Assembly: GCA_024397995.1 (NCBI GenBank)
Contig: CP073746.1
Span: 2,663,501-2,727,500 of the forward strand
Source: a bacterium SCSIO 12827
Lineage (GTDB): Bacteria > Pseudomonadota > Alphaproteobacteria > Rhodospirillales > Casp-alpha2
Reading direction: 5' to 3'
Length of the DNA stretch: 64,000 bases
The translations under genes and the position numbers were made by a program. Of this stretch, positions 24,465 to 33,588 are shown piece after piece; positions within the stretch are counted from its first letter, which is position 1; each line of letters begins with the position of its first letter. Under the pieces are notes generated by a model. The model was not told the origin of the DNA, did no database searches, and saw only the letters and a program-made list of their open reading frames with translations.

Positions 24465-27235
24465 GCGATACCATCAAGTTCACCCTGAATGGCCAACCGG
24501 CCGAAGCCAAGGCCGGCGAGACCATTTGGGACGTCGCCAAGCGCAACGGCAACACCATTCCCCACCTGTGCCACCGCCCGAAGAAGGGTTACCGGCCCGA
24601 CGCCAACTGCCGCGCCTGCATGGTCGAGATCAAGGGCGAGCGCGTGTTGGCCCCCAGCTGCCGTCGCCAGCCGACGGAAGGTATGGAAGTCACGACCGAC
24701 AATGAGCGCGCGACCAAGGCCCGTCGTATGGTGCTGGAACTGCTGCTGTCCGACCAGCCGGAACGCCGTGAGGCCCATGATCCCGACTCCCTGTTCTGGT
24801 ACTGGGCCGACAAAGCCGGCATCGCCGACAGCCGTTTCGAGGCCCGCGCCGCCTGCCCGGCGCCCGACCGCTCACACAGCGCCATGGCCGTCAATCTGGA
24901 TGCCTGCATTCAGTGCAACCTTTGCGTTCGCGCTTGCCGCGAGGTCCAGGTCAACGACGTCATCGGGATGGCGGGCCGTGGCTACAAATCGAAGATCGTG
25001 TTCGACATGGACGACCCCATGGGCGACAGCACCTGCGTCGCCTGCGGCGAATGCGTGCAGGCCTGCCCGACCGGGGCGCTGATGCCGGCAACCATGGTTG
25101 ACGAGAAACAAGTTCACGTGGGCAAGCCGGACCGCAAGGTCGACAGCCTATGCCCCTATTGCGGGGTCGGCTGTCAGGCCACGTTCCATGTGAAGGACAA
25201 CAAGATCGTCTATGTCGAAGGCAAGGACGGCTATGCCAACGAAAACCGCTTGTGCGTGAAGGGCCGCTTCGGGTTTGACTACGTCGACCATCCGCATCGC
25301 CTGACCAAGCCGCTGATCCGCAAGGAAGGCGTTGGAAAGAACGGTGAAATGGCGCTCGACCCGGCCAATCCGCTGACCCATTTCCGGGAAGCGAGCTGGG
25401 ACGAGGCGCTCGACTTCGCCGCCGCCGGCCTGAAGAAGGTTCTCGATCGTGATGGTCCCTCGGCCATGGCCGGGTTCGGGTCCGCCAAGGGATCGAACGA
25501 AGAAGCCTACATGGTCCAGAAGCTGGTCCGCCAAGGATTCCATACCAATAACGTCGATCACTGCACGCGGCTGTGTCATGCATCGTCGGTGGCGGCCTTG
25601 ATGGAAGGCATGAATTCCGGCGCCGTCACGGCCTCGTTCAACGACGCCAAGGATTCCGACGTCATCATCGTGATCGGCGCGCGCCCGACCCAGAACCATC
25701 CGGTCGCCGCGACGTTCCTGAAAAACGCCGCCAAGCGCGGCGCCAAGCTCTACATCATGGATCCGCGCCGCCAGGACCTGTCGCGCCACGCGACCCGCCA
25801 CCTGCAGTTCAAGGCGGGCCAGGACGTGGCGCTTCTCAATGCCATGATCCATACCATCATCGATGAAGGCCTGACCGATATCCAGTATATCCAGGCCAAC
25901 ACCGAAGGCTTCGAGGCGTTGAAGGAAAACTCCAAGAAGTTCTCGCCCGAAGCCATGGAAGCCGTCTGTGGCATCGAGGCCAACGTGATCCGCGAGGTCG
26001 CGCGCGAATTCGCCACCGCCGAAAAATCGATCATCTTCTGGGGCATGGGCATCAGCCAGCACGTCCACGGCACCGACAATTCGCGCTGCCTGATCGCCTT
26101 GTCGATGATCACCGGCCAGATCGGCCGCCCGGGCACGGGTCTGCATCCACTGCGTGGCCAGAACAACGTGCAGGGCGCGTCCGATGCGGGCCTGATCCCC
26201 ATGGTCTATCCCGATTACAAATCGGTCGAAGCCGACGATATCCGCCAGACATATGAAGACCTGTGGGGGACTGAACTTCCTCGGCAGCGCGGCCTGACGG
26301 TGGTCGAGATCATCCACGCCATCCTGGCCGACGAAATCAAGGCCATGTACATCATGGGCGAGAACCCGGCCATGTCGGACCCGGATGCCCGGCATGCCCG
26401 CGAGGCCCTGGCCAAGCTGGAGCATATGGTGGTGCAGGACATCTTCTTTACCGAGACCTGCTTCCACGCCGATGTGGTGCTGCCGGCCTCGGCCTTCCCG
26501 GAAAAGGCGGGGACGTTCTCCAACACCAACCGCCAGGTTCAGATGGCCCGGCCGGTAGTCGACATGCCCGGCGACGTGAAACAGGATTGGTGGATCATTC
26601 AGGAAATCGCCAACCGCCTGGGGCTGAACTGGAACTACTCCGGCCCCATGGACGTGTTCAACGAGATGAAGAAGACCATGCGGTCCCTCGACAACATCAC
26701 CTGGGAGCGCCTGGAGAACGAGGACAGCATCATCTATCCGTGCAAGTCCGAGGATTCCTCCGGCGAAAACATCATCTTCGGCGACGGCTTCCCGACCGCG
26801 TCGGGGCGCGCCAAGCTGGTGCCGGCCAACCTGATCCCGCCGGACGAACTACCCGACGACGAATTCCCGCTGGTCCTGACCACCGGTCGCATGCTGGAAC
26901 ACTGGCACACCGGGGCGATGACCCGCCGCGCCACGGTTCTCAACCTGCTGGAGCCGGAACCGGTGGTCAGCATGAACCCCTACACCATGGGCGAAAAGGG
27001 GTTGGCGCCCGGCGACCGGGTGAAGGTGGAAACCCGCCGCGGCGAGATCGAATTGACGGTGCGCGCCGACCGCGACGTGGCCGACGGCATGATCTTCATC
27101 CCGTTCTGCTATCACGAGGCGGCGGCCAATATCCTGACCAACCCGCAGCTGGACCCGGTCGGCAAGATCCCCGAGTTCAAGTTCTGCGCAGCACGTGTCG
27201 AAAAAGTTCCGGACGCCCAGGCGGCGGCGGAATAA
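24461..27235 (+). CDS. NAD-linked formate dehydrogenase catalytic alpha subunit
   Basis: A 924-residue molybdopterin enzyme. The start at 24461 overlaps the beta stop as ATGA; a longer upstream start is unlikely. The N-terminus has a NuoG-like 2Fe-2S domain (C-R-A-C near residue 50), then 4Fe-4S motifs C-I-Q-C-N-L-C-V-R-A-C and C-V-A-C-G-E-C-V-Q-A-C. The molybdopterin domain begins C-P-Y-C-G-V-G-C. The catalytic residue is Cys372 in C-T-R-L-C-H-A-S-S, so there is no selenocysteine. The C-terminal pterin-binding domain contains T-T-G-R-M-L-E-H-W-H-T-G. It oxidises formate to CO2 in the cytoplasm and supplies NADH. Mo or W cannot be told from sequence. Confidence 0.95.
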   Translation: MSDTIKFTLNGQPAEAKAGETIWDVAKRNGNTIPHLCHRPKKGYRPDANCRACMVEIKGERVLAPSCRRQPTEGMEVTTDNERATKARRMVLELLLSDQPERREAHDPDSLFWYWADKAGIADSRFEARAACPAPDRSHSAMAVNLDACIQCNLCVRACREVQVNDVIGMAGRGYKSKIVFDMDDPMGDSTCVACGECVQACPTGALMPATMVDEKQVHVGKPDRKVDSLCPYCGVGCQATFHVKDNKIVYVEGKDGYANENRLCVKGRFGFDYVDHPHRLTKPLIRKEGVGKNGEMALDPANPLTHFREASWDEALDFAAAGLKKVLDRDGPSAMAGFGSAKGSNEEAYMVQKLVRQGFHTNNVDHCTRLCHASSVAALMEGMNSGAVTASFNDAKDSDVIIVIGARPTQNHPVAATFLKNAAKRGAKLYIMDPRRQDLSRHATRHLQFKAGQDVALLNAMIHTIIDEGLTDIQYIQANTEGFEALKENSKKFSPEAMEAVCGIEANVIREVAREFATAEKSIIFWGMGISQHVHGTDNSRCLIALSMITGQIGRPGTGLHPLRGQNNVQGASDAGLIPMVYPDYKSVEADDIRQTYEDLWGTELPRQRGLTVVEIIHAILADEIKAMYIMGENPAMSDPDARHAREALAKLEHMVVQDIFFTETCFHADVVLPASAFPEKAGTFSNTNRQVQMARPVVDMPGDVKQDWWIIQEIANRLGLNWNYSGPMDVFNEMKKTMRSLDNITWERLENEDSIIYPCKSEDSSGENIIFGDGFPTASGRAKLVPANLIPPDELPDDEFPLVLTTGRMLEHWHTGAMTRRATVLNLLEPEPVVSMNPYTMGEKGLAPGDRVKVETRRGEIELTVRADRDVADGMIFIPFCYHEAAANILTNPQLDPVGKIPEFKFCAARVEKVPDAQAAAE

Positions 27236-27261
27236 AACCGAGAGATATTGATTGCGTTGGG

Positions 27262-27286
27262 AAACGGGGGCTTAAGCCCCCGTTTT
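27262..27286. terminator. Bidirectional terminator after formate dehydrogenase alpha
   Basis: AAACGGGGGCTT followed directly by its reverse complement AAGCCCCCGTTT makes a perfect 24-base palindrome (27262-27285) with A and T tracts on both sides. It lies between two convergent genes and should act in both directions. Confidence 0.85.
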
Positions 27287-27645
27287 CATGTCTGCCCGCG
27301 CTTGACGATGTCCTCGGCGATGGCGTGGACGGACGGGCTGCCGTCCTCGACGCCGGAGATCGCCGCCGTGCGGTCCTTAACCTCGGCCCGCACATCTTCC
27401 AGCGTTACGCCGGACGCCTTGAGCACGACCGCGAGAATCGATTCGATGGCCAGAATATGGGCCGCCAGATTTTCCGATTCCTCCATGCGCGCCTGGGCTG
27501 CCTGCCCGAAGGTTTGCAGTTCTTCAGCAATCTTCGTGAGGTTTCCCTCCAAATCCTTGATCTGATTGAAGAAACCAGAATCTTCAAGGTGTTTTACGAA
27601 GGCCTGCGAAGCGATCTGTGCGTCTCCGCCGCTGTTGTCGGACAT
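27286..27645 (-). CDS. Hypothetical helical protein
   Basis: A 119-residue acidic, mostly helical protein with no signal peptide, membrane segment or cysteine. Heptad-like stretches (L-E-G-N-L-T-K-I-A-E-E-L and M-E-E-S-E-N-L-A-A-H-I-L-A-I-E) suggest a coiled coil. The ATG has an AAGGGGGTACC upstream site. It ends at the shared bidirectional terminator. I do not recognise a family. Its position between the two formate dehydrogenase loci does not by itself give a function. Confidence 0.7.
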   Translation of the reverse strand: MSDNSGGDAQIASQAFVKHLEDSGFFNQIKDLEGNLTKIAEELQTFGQAAQARMEESENLAAHILAIESILAVVLKASGVTLEDVRAEVKDRTAAISGVEDGSPSVHAIAEDIVKRGQT

Positions 27646-27859
27646 GGTACCCCCTTTAACGGCTTTTCATTTGACCGGACCAGCATAACCCCTGGGCACA
27701 CGCCTGTCATGCGCCAGCACCGTCCCCTCACCGCGGAGCACTCCTCCTTTCCACAGCATGGAAGCGTGAGTTGAATCAGCGTGGCATTCCACTAGAATAC
27801 TGTCATCTGAACCCGCCGGGCGAACAGCCGCCGGCGGTTTATAAGAAGGGGTGGAAACC

Positions 27860-27985
27860 ATGCAATCATTCTGGACCGGTACCATTGCCGCCATCATCAT
27901 CGCCGTCGTCGCCGGATTCGCCTTGAACGCCACGAACATGACCGCGGGTGAGAAGTATTCGACGAGCAACGTGCGCCTGAAATAA
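27860..27985 (+). CDS. Small single-span membrane peptide between the formate dehydrogenase loci
   Basis: A 41-residue reading frame with a ribosome site (AGAAGGGGTGGAAACC) and a following terminator. Residues 3-23 (S-F-W-T-G-T-I-A-A-I-I-I-A-V-V-A-G-F-A-L-N) form one membrane helix. The rest is polar (M-T-A-G-E-K-Y-S-T-S-N-V-R-L-K). It is a plausible real small protein, perhaps a membrane-complex subunit. No function can be assigned. Confidence 0.6.
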   Translation: MQSFWTGTIAAIIIAVVAGFALNATNMTAGEKYSTSNVRLK

Positions 27986-28062
27986 ACCCTTCGACGCCTT
28001 ACCTAATCGGCAGAGCCGGCGGCCCACCGTACCCGCCGGTTTTGCCGTTCCAGTTCAGCAAG

Positions 28063-28096
28063 AAAAAAGGCGGCCCCTTATGAGGCCGCCTTTTAA
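28063..28096. terminator. Bidirectional terminator
   Basis: AAAAGGCGGCC (28065-28075) and GGCCGCCTTTT (28084-28094) form a perfect 11-base stem with an eight-base loop. The A tract on one side and T tract on the other allow termination of both the 41-residue gene and the minus-strand formate dehydrogenase operon. Confidence 0.85.
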
Positions 28097-28117
28097 CGTT
28101 GGATGACTAACGAAAGG

Positions 28118-29242
28118 CTATTCGGCAGGCTGCGTGCCGCCCACGTTGCCCTTGGCCATTTCCTCTTCAACCCAAAGTGAATGGTGCTCCTTCGCCCAGT
28201 TGAGGTCGACCTGGCCGGAGGCGACGGCATCGATCGCGCCTTCCATGCCCAGTGAGCCGATGTAGATATGGCCGATGATGGCGCCGATCATGATCAGCCC
28301 CACCAGGGAATGCCACAGCACGGAAAGCTGCGTTTCCTGGAGGATCGACAGGCTGGTCGGCAGATCCGTACCCAGCTTGTTCAGGATGGCAAAAGTACCG
28401 GCCCAGGGCTGAATGTCGCCTGGGAACATCAGCGCCAGACCCGACAGGCTCAGGGACGCACCGCCCAGAATAACCAGCCAGAAAACAATCTTCTGACCGG
28501 CGTTAAAGCGCGGGGCTTCCGGATGCACGCCCTTGGAAAACAGCCCACCGCCGACAGCCAGCCATTTCAGGTCGCGCAGCGTCGGAATGTTATGACGAAC
28601 CCACAGGAAGAACATCATCACAATACCCAGAATGAAGGCGAAGGCGATGTAGTTGTGCGCCAACTTGCCGTAGTAGGTCAGCGCCCCGAAGGCATCCGGC
28701 CCCAGAATGGGCTTCAACACGAAGCGACCATAGGACACGTTCAGGCCCGTCAGGCCCAACACGATGAAGCTTGAAGCCGTCAACCAGTGCGTCGCACGCT
28801 CCAACGCGTTGAAGCGTTCGATCGTACGGCCCTGCGGGTCGCGGCCGTGGTCGATGCGGATCTTGCCGCGGATCAGGAAGAAGGCGGCGATGGCAATAAC
28901 GGACACCAGCAGGAAAATGCCGCCGAACTGACTGAGCGGGCCGTTCTTGGCAGCTCGCCAGACGTCACCGTCCGACTGCACAAGCTGGCCCGCCTGCTTG
29001 TCGGGAATGGACACCGTACCCGTGATGCCACCGCGCACGGCGCGCCACATTTCCGATTGGGACAGGGCACCGCTTGCGCCACCGGGAACTTGCCCGCCCG
29101 TCTGCGCCTGTGCCTGGGCCATGTCGAGCGCCGGCGAGCCGGTCAGGACCGCTGCGCCACCGTAGGCCACCATCAGGGCAAGAGCCAGCGCCCCCACCAG
29201 TTTACGAATATTCGACCAGGTCATATTACGTTTCCCCGTCAT
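28118..29242 (-). CDS. Periplasmic formate dehydrogenase gamma subunit (cytochrome b)
   Basis: A 374-residue membrane protein. A signal-like hydrophobic segment (K-L-V-G-A-L-A-L-A-L-M-V-A-Y) starts it. A periplasmic stretch and a single helix follow, then a four-helix cytochrome b domain. Heme ligands are expected in E-R-A-T-H-W, K-L-A-H-N-Y and W-H-S-L-V-G with a later G-H-I-Y-I-G. It passes electrons from the periplasmic FdhAB to quinone. This is the longer form that has an extra N-terminal region compared with E. coli FdnI. An ATG six codons downstream has the better ribosome site and may be the true start. Confidence 0.9.
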   Translation of the reverse strand: MTGKRNMTWSNIRKLVGALALALMVAYGGAAVLTGSPALDMAQAQAQTGGQVPGGASGALSQSEMWRAVRGGITGTVSIPDKQAGQLVQSDGDVWRAAKNGPLSQFGGIFLLVSVIAIAAFFLIRGKIRIDHGRDPQGRTIERFNALERATHWLTASSFIVLGLTGLNVSYGRFVLKPILGPDAFGALTYYGKLAHNYIAFAFILGIVMMFFLWVRHNIPTLRDLKWLAVGGGLFSKGVHPEAPRFNAGQKIVFWLVILGGASLSLSGLALMFPGDIQPWAGTFAILNKLGTDLPTSLSILQETQLSVLWHSLVGLIMIGAIIGHIYIGSLGMEGAIDAVASGQVDLNWAKEHHSLWVEEEMAKGNVGGTQPAE

Positions 29243-29273
29243 ATCTCTTGCGAACCTGCTTAGTCGCGCAGGC

Positions 29274-29591
29274 CTATTTCACGCCACCCTGCATCTGGGT
29301 ACGCTGGTTCAATTCGCCGGGCGGCCGCACATCGGGCTCCGACGCATTGGGCGCCGCCCCGCCGGCGTAGCCGGACCCCGTTACCCCACCTTGATTGCGG
29401 GCACGGTTGCGAAGTTCCTCAAGTCGAGACTCGCTCAACTGGGTATCGGGCTTGCCCTTGTAGACACCGGGCTCGTATCGAATCAGTCGGCCCTGTTCGT
29501 CCGCGCGGCAGGCCGTGAGTGCGATCGCGGCGATCGCGATCCCCCCCAAAGTCCTGACCATGCGGGCGGTCGTCATGCGCTTTCCGGTCAT
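29274..29591 (-). CDS. Small lipoprotein in the formate dehydrogenase operon
   Basis: A 105-residue protein. Start 29591 is chosen for its AAGGAAATCAAT ribosome site. A signal sequence leads to the lipobox A-L-T-A-C with lipidated Cys28. The mature part is polar and Gly/Pro/Asn-rich with V-Y-K-G-K-P-D-T near the start. It lies between fdhB and the gamma subunit, so it probably associates with the membrane-bound complex. No family is recognised. Both this gene and the gamma gene begin with M-T-G-K-R. Confidence 0.75.
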   Translation of the reverse strand: MTGKRMTTARMVRTLGGIAIAAIALTACRADEQGRLIRYEPGVYKGKPDTQLSESRLEELRNRARNQGGVTGSGYAGGAAPNASEPDVRPPGELNQRTQMQGGVK

Positions 29592-29694
29592 ATTGATTTC
29601 CTTGTCACACCCCGTTTGGTTCCAGTAGCCGGAAAGGGGCGCCCCTCTGCTGCTGCAGCGAGGCACCCCTCCCAGATTACGCTACCGGATGGAC

Positions 29695-30291
29695 CTACGA
29701 GCCCGCCTTCAACTGATAGGCGGTGCCCCAGCCCCAGGCGCCGGACCCGAAGCCACGGGCCACGACACGCTCGCGGTAGATGTTGGACACCATGTCGCCG
29801 TCGCCGCCCAAGAGAGCCTTGGTCGAACACATTTCGGCGCACAGCGGCAACTTGCCTTCCGCAAGGCGGTTACGGCCGTACTTCTGGAATTCGGCGGCGG
29901 AGTTGTCTTCCTCCGGACCACCGGCGCAGAAGGTGCACTTGTCCATCTTCCCACGGCTTCCGAAGTTGCCCGACTGCGGGTACTGCGGCGCGCCGAACGG
30001 GCACGCGAAGAAGCAGTAACCACAACCGATGCACAGGTCCTTGGAGTGCAGGACCACGCCTTCTTCCGTCTGGTAGATGCAGTCCACGGGGCAGACCGCG
30101 ATGCACGGCGCGTCGGAGCAGTGCATGCAGGCCACCGAAATGGACCGTTCGCCGGGCTGGCCGTCACGGATAGTGACGACGCGGCGGCGGTTGATGCCCC
30201 ACGGTACCTCGTGTTCGTTCTTACACGCGGTAACGCACGCGTTGCATTCAATGCAGCGCTCGGCATCACAAAGGAACTTCATTCTTGCCAT
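29695..30291 (-). CDS. Periplasmic formate dehydrogenase beta subunit (4Fe-4S)
   Basis: A 198-residue ferredoxin-like electron-transfer subunit with four Cys-rich motifs: C-I-E-C-N-A-C-V-T-A-C, C-M-H-C-S-D-A-P-C, C-I-G-C-G-Y-C-F-F-A-C-P-F-G, and C-T-F-C-A-G-G with a later Cys. It links FdhA to the cytochrome b subunit. It lacks its own signal peptide and the C-terminal membrane helix of E. coli FdnH, so it is probably exported with FdhA by the Tat pathway. The ATG has a GGGAGACGCAACA site and follows fdhA by 17 bases. Confidence 0.93.
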   Translation of the reverse strand: MARMKFLCDAERCIECNACVTACKNEHEVPWGINRRRVVTIRDGQPGERSISVACMHCSDAPCIAVCPVDCIYQTEEGVVLHSKDLCIGCGYCFFACPFGAPQYPQSGNFGSRGKMDKCTFCAGGPEEDNSAAEFQKYGRNRLAEGKLPLCAEMCSTKALLGGDGDMVSNIYRERVVARGFGSGAWGWGTAYQLKAGS

Positions 30292-30308
30292 TGTTGCGTC
30301 TCCCTAAC

Positions 30309-33179
30309 CTAGGCCGTTTCGATGCGGCACAAGGTGACCTTGGTCTCTTGCATGTGGGTCACGATGTCGTAACCATAGGTACCGCACATGTTGGACGCTT
30401 CGCCCAACACGTAAGGATCGGCCCCTTCCGGATACTTGTGGCGCAGGCTTTCGCCCTGCCAGTGACCACCGAAGTGGAACGGCATGAAGGCCACACCCGG
30501 TGCCACGCGTTCCGTGACGAGGGCCTTGACCTTCACCTTGCCGCCTTCCGGCGAGTACACCCACATCTGCTGGCCGTCCTTGATGCCGGCATTGTTGGCA
30601 TCGACCGGGTTGACCTCGCAGAACATGTCCTGCTGCAGTTCCGCAAGCCACTTGTTCGCGCGGCTTTCTTCACCACCACCTTCGTATTCAACAAGGCGAC
30701 CGGAGGTGAGGATGGTCGGGAACTTCTTGGAATGGTCCTGCTTCTGGATGGACTCGTACGCCGTCGGCAGACGGTAGTTCTTCGTGTCCTTGTACGTTTC
30801 GTACTTGGGCAGAAGATCCCGCCGGGGCGTGTAGAGCGGTTCGCGGTGCAACGGCACCGGATCCGGGAAAGTCCAGACAATCGCACGAGCCTTGGCGTTA
30901 CCGAAGGGCGCACAACCGTGCTTGATAGCGACGCGCTGGATACCGCCCGAAAGGTCGGTCTTCCAGTTGGTCTTGTCGCCGGCAATCCCTTCAATGACCT
31001 TCAGTTCGGCTTCGGTCAGGTCCTTGTCCCAACCCAGCTTCTTGAGAACCGCCATCGAGAACTCGGGATAACCGTCCTTGATTTCCGAACCGACGGAATA
31101 GGAACCATCGGCAAGGAGGCTGACACCGTTGCGTTCCACACCGAAACGGGCGCGGAAGTTCAGGCCGCCTTCGGCGACCGGCTTGGAGGTGTCATACAGG
31201 ATCGGCGTGCCCGGATGTTTCAGCTCCGGCGTGCCCCAGCAGGGCCACGGCAGACCATAGTAGTCGCCGGCGACAGCGCCACCGACAGCCTTCAGGGACG
31301 TCTTGTCGAAGGTCGCCTGGTTCTGCATGTGAGCCCGCAGGCGTTCCGGCGACTGGCCGGTGTAGCCGATGGTCCACATCCCCGTGTTGAATTCACGCGT
31401 GGTGTCTTCAATCGAGGGCTCGTCATTCGTGACCTTGATGTTCTTGAACATCTCATCCGCGAAGCCGAGCTTCTTGGCGAACTTGTACATGATGGTCTGA
31501 TCAGGCAGCGATTCGAAAACCGGCTTGACCACCCTTTCACGCCACTGCAGGGACCGGTTGGACGCGGTCACGGAACCATAGGTTTCGAACTGCGTCGACG
31601 CCGGCAGGACATAAACGCCGTCCTTGCGGTCCGGGATGACGGAAGCGAAAGTCGGGACCGGATCGATGACGACCATCAGATCCAGCTTTTCCATCGCCTT
31701 CTTCATTTCCGGAAGACGCGTCTGGGAGTTCACGGCGTGACCCCAGAGAACCATGGCCCGGAGGTTGTCCGGCTGATCCATGTTCTTCTTGTCTTCGAGA
31801 ACGCCGTCGATCCAGCGCGACACCGGAATGCCCTTGGACTCCATCAGCTTCTTCGAGGCAAAGCGGCCGAGGATATAGTCGTAATCGACCTTCCAAACGC
31901 GGGCCCAGTGCTTCCACGACCCCGTCGCCAGACCATAATAGCCAGGCAGCGAGTGTGACAGGATGCAGAAGTCGGTCGCACCCTGAACGTTGTCGTGACC
32001 GCGGAAGATGTTGGCGCCGCCACCGGCACGGCCCATGTTGCCAAGGGCCAGCTGCAACACGCAGTAGGCGCGCGTATTGCTGTTGCCGTTGGTGTGCTGG
32101 GTCGACCCCATGCACCACACGATGGTGCCGGGACGGTTGTTGGCCAGCGTACGGGCAACGCGCTTCAGCTGCGCGCCGGGAACGCCCGTGACCCGTTCGG
32201 TCTCGGCCGGATCCCATTTCTTCACTTCGGCGCGGATTTCGTCCATGCCGTAGACGCGCTGCTTGATGAACGTCTTGTCTTCCCAGTTGTTTTCGAAGAC
32301 GTGGTACAGAATGCCCCAGATCAGGGCGACGTCCGTGCCCGGGCGGAACCGCACGTATTCATCGGCGTGCGCTGCCGTGCGCGAGAAGCGCGGATCGCAG
32401 ACGATGAGTTCGGCGTTGTTCTGCTCTTTCGCCTTCAGGATATGCTGCATCGCGACCGGGTGCGCTTCGGCGGCGTTAGAGCCGATGAAGAACATGGCCT
32501 TCGAATTGTGCATATCGTTGTAGGAGTTCGTCATGGCGCCGTAGCCCCAGGTGTTGGCAACGCCCGCGACCGTGGTCGAGTGACAGATGCGCGCCTGATG
32601 GTCGCCGTTGTTGGAACCCCAGAAAGCGTAGAACTTCCGGAACAGGTAGGACTGTTCGTTGTTGAATTTGGCGGAACCGAGCCAGTACACGGAATCGGGA
32701 CCCGACGTCTTGCGGATGTCGAGCATCTTGTCGCCGATTTCGTTGATGGCATCGTCCCAGGAAAGCCGCTTCCACTTACCGCCTTCAAGCTTCATCGGAT
32801 ACTTCAACCGACGATCGCCGTGAGCGTGTTCACGGACCGACGCACCCTTGGCACAATGGGACCCCAGGTTCAGCGGGCTGTCAAAGCCCGGTTCCTGACC
32901 GACCCACACGCCATTATCGACTTCCGCAATGACGGTGCAGCCGACGGAACAGTGCGTACAAACGGATTTGATTTGCTGCATGCCTTTCGCCGCCGCGGTC
33001 GCCGCCTTGGCCGGTTTGGCCAAGCCCAGCGGTGCAGCGGAAATAAGCGCGGCGCCACCAGCAGTGATCCCTGAACGCTTCAGGAACGTACGGCGGTCCA
33101 TGGACCCGCCGACCACGCCGGCCAGTGCCTGCTTCAAACGGGGGCCTATCGCCACCCCGTCGCTCTTTTTGGTGAGCAT
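30309..33179 (-). CDS. Periplasmic formate dehydrogenase catalytic alpha subunit
   Basis: A 956-residue molybdopterin enzyme with a twin-arginine signal (S-M-D-R-R-T-F-L-K-R-S-G, Arg pair at 29-30), preceded by an unusually long 26-residue lead. A 4Fe-4S site has C74, C77, C81 and C109. The catalytic residue is Cys199 in A-R-I-C-H-S, encoded by TGT and not by a selenocysteine TGA. An M-G-S-T-Q-H-T-N-G-N segment and a C-terminal pterin domain follow. It oxidises formate in the periplasm and feeds electrons through FdhB and cytochrome b to quinone. Neighbouring genes supply its chaperone, sulfuration and cofactor. Confidence 0.95.
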   Translation of the reverse strand: MLTKKSDGVAIGPRLKQALAGVVGGSMDRRTFLKRSGITAGGAALISAAPLGLAKPAKAATAAAKGMQQIKSVCTHCSVGCTVIAEVDNGVWVGQEPGFDSPLNLGSHCAKGASVREHAHGDRRLKYPMKLEGGKWKRLSWDDAINEIGDKMLDIRKTSGPDSVYWLGSAKFNNEQSYLFRKFYAFWGSNNGDHQARICHSTTVAGVANTWGYGAMTNSYNDMHNSKAMFFIGSNAAEAHPVAMQHILKAKEQNNAELIVCDPRFSRTAAHADEYVRFRPGTDVALIWGILYHVFENNWEDKTFIKQRVYGMDEIRAEVKKWDPAETERVTGVPGAQLKRVARTLANNRPGTIVWCMGSTQHTNGNSNTRAYCVLQLALGNMGRAGGGANIFRGHDNVQGATDFCILSHSLPGYYGLATGSWKHWARVWKVDYDYILGRFASKKLMESKGIPVSRWIDGVLEDKKNMDQPDNLRAMVLWGHAVNSQTRLPEMKKAMEKLDLMVVIDPVPTFASVIPDRKDGVYVLPASTQFETYGSVTASNRSLQWRERVVKPVFESLPDQTIMYKFAKKLGFADEMFKNIKVTNDEPSIEDTTREFNTGMWTIGYTGQSPERLRAHMQNQATFDKTSLKAVGGAVAGDYYGLPWPCWGTPELKHPGTPILYDTSKPVAEGGLNFRARFGVERNGVSLLADGSYSVGSEIKDGYPEFSMAVLKKLGWDKDLTEAELKVIEGIAGDKTNWKTDLSGGIQRVAIKHGCAPFGNAKARAIVWTFPDPVPLHREPLYTPRRDLLPKYETYKDTKNYRLPTAYESIQKQDHSKKFPTILTSGRLVEYEGGGEESRANKWLAELQQDMFCEVNPVDANNAGIKDGQQMWVYSPEGGKVKVKALVTERVAPGVAFMPFHFGGHWQGESLRHKYPEGADPYVLGEASNMCGTYGYDIVTHMQETKVTLCRIETA

Positions 33180-33216
33180 TTAAGTTATCTCCCAATGTTG
33201 ATGGGTTAGAACCCGA

Positions 33217-33414
33217 CTAGAACCTCGCGAGGTCGTAGTACGTTTTGACGTGTTTGGTTTCACGATACCCCGACGATTTCGGGCCATCGGAAACCACGGC
33301 TGCTTCCGCAGACCCCTGGGAAAGCGCAACCGCAGCAACACCCGCGGCGCCGCCGGTGACGGCTGCTTTCTTCAGGAATTCACGGCGGCCGAGCTTTTGC
33401 TTTTGTTCGCTCAT
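33217..33414 (-). CDS. Formate dehydrogenase region Tat-target small protein
   Basis: A 65-residue protein with an N-terminal twin-arginine motif (L-G-R-R-E-F-L-K-K-A-A) and hydrophobic Ala/Gly-rich core, followed by about 30 polar residues ending Y-Y-D-L-A-R-F. It matches the small family regularly found directly upstream of this type of formate dehydrogenase. Start 33414 follows a GAGGAGACTGCG ribosome site. Its exact job is unknown; an assembly factor or small subunit for the exported enzyme is likely. It precedes fdhA by 37 bases. Confidence 0.85.
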   Translation of the reverse strand: MSEQKQKLGRREFLKKAAVTGGAAGVAAVALSQGSAEAAVVSDGPKSSGYRETKHVKTYYDLARF

Positions 33415-33457
33415 CGCAGTCTCCTCAAAGGTTGTGATCACAGTTACTTCCACTTGC

Positions 33458-33467
33458 TTGGTACCAA
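33458..33467. promoter_or_regulatory. Putative GntR-type operator upstream of the periplasmic formate dehydrogenase genes
   Basis: TTGGTACCAA is a perfect palindrome in the gap between the TorD-like gene and the Tat-target gene. The string TACCAAATGCC here is identical to that following the palindrome at 22623-22632. A weaker relative, TATACCAA, occurs near 34386 upstream of the TorD-like gene. Confidence 0.45.
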
Positions 33468-33588
33468 ATGCCCGTTTCGGGTCTTGCTATTGACGGCGGG
33501 ATACGGCCTGGGCCGATCTCCGCAATTCCAACAACTTTGTCTTCCCATTCAGCCGCCCATCCGTTTTGGGGCGACCGGGCCGCGCCGC

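Noticed and set aside
32583-32585. Selenocysteine at the active site of the periplasmic formate dehydrogenase
   Set aside because: The catalytic codon is TGT (Cys199) on the minus strand, not TGA, and no SECIS-like need arises.
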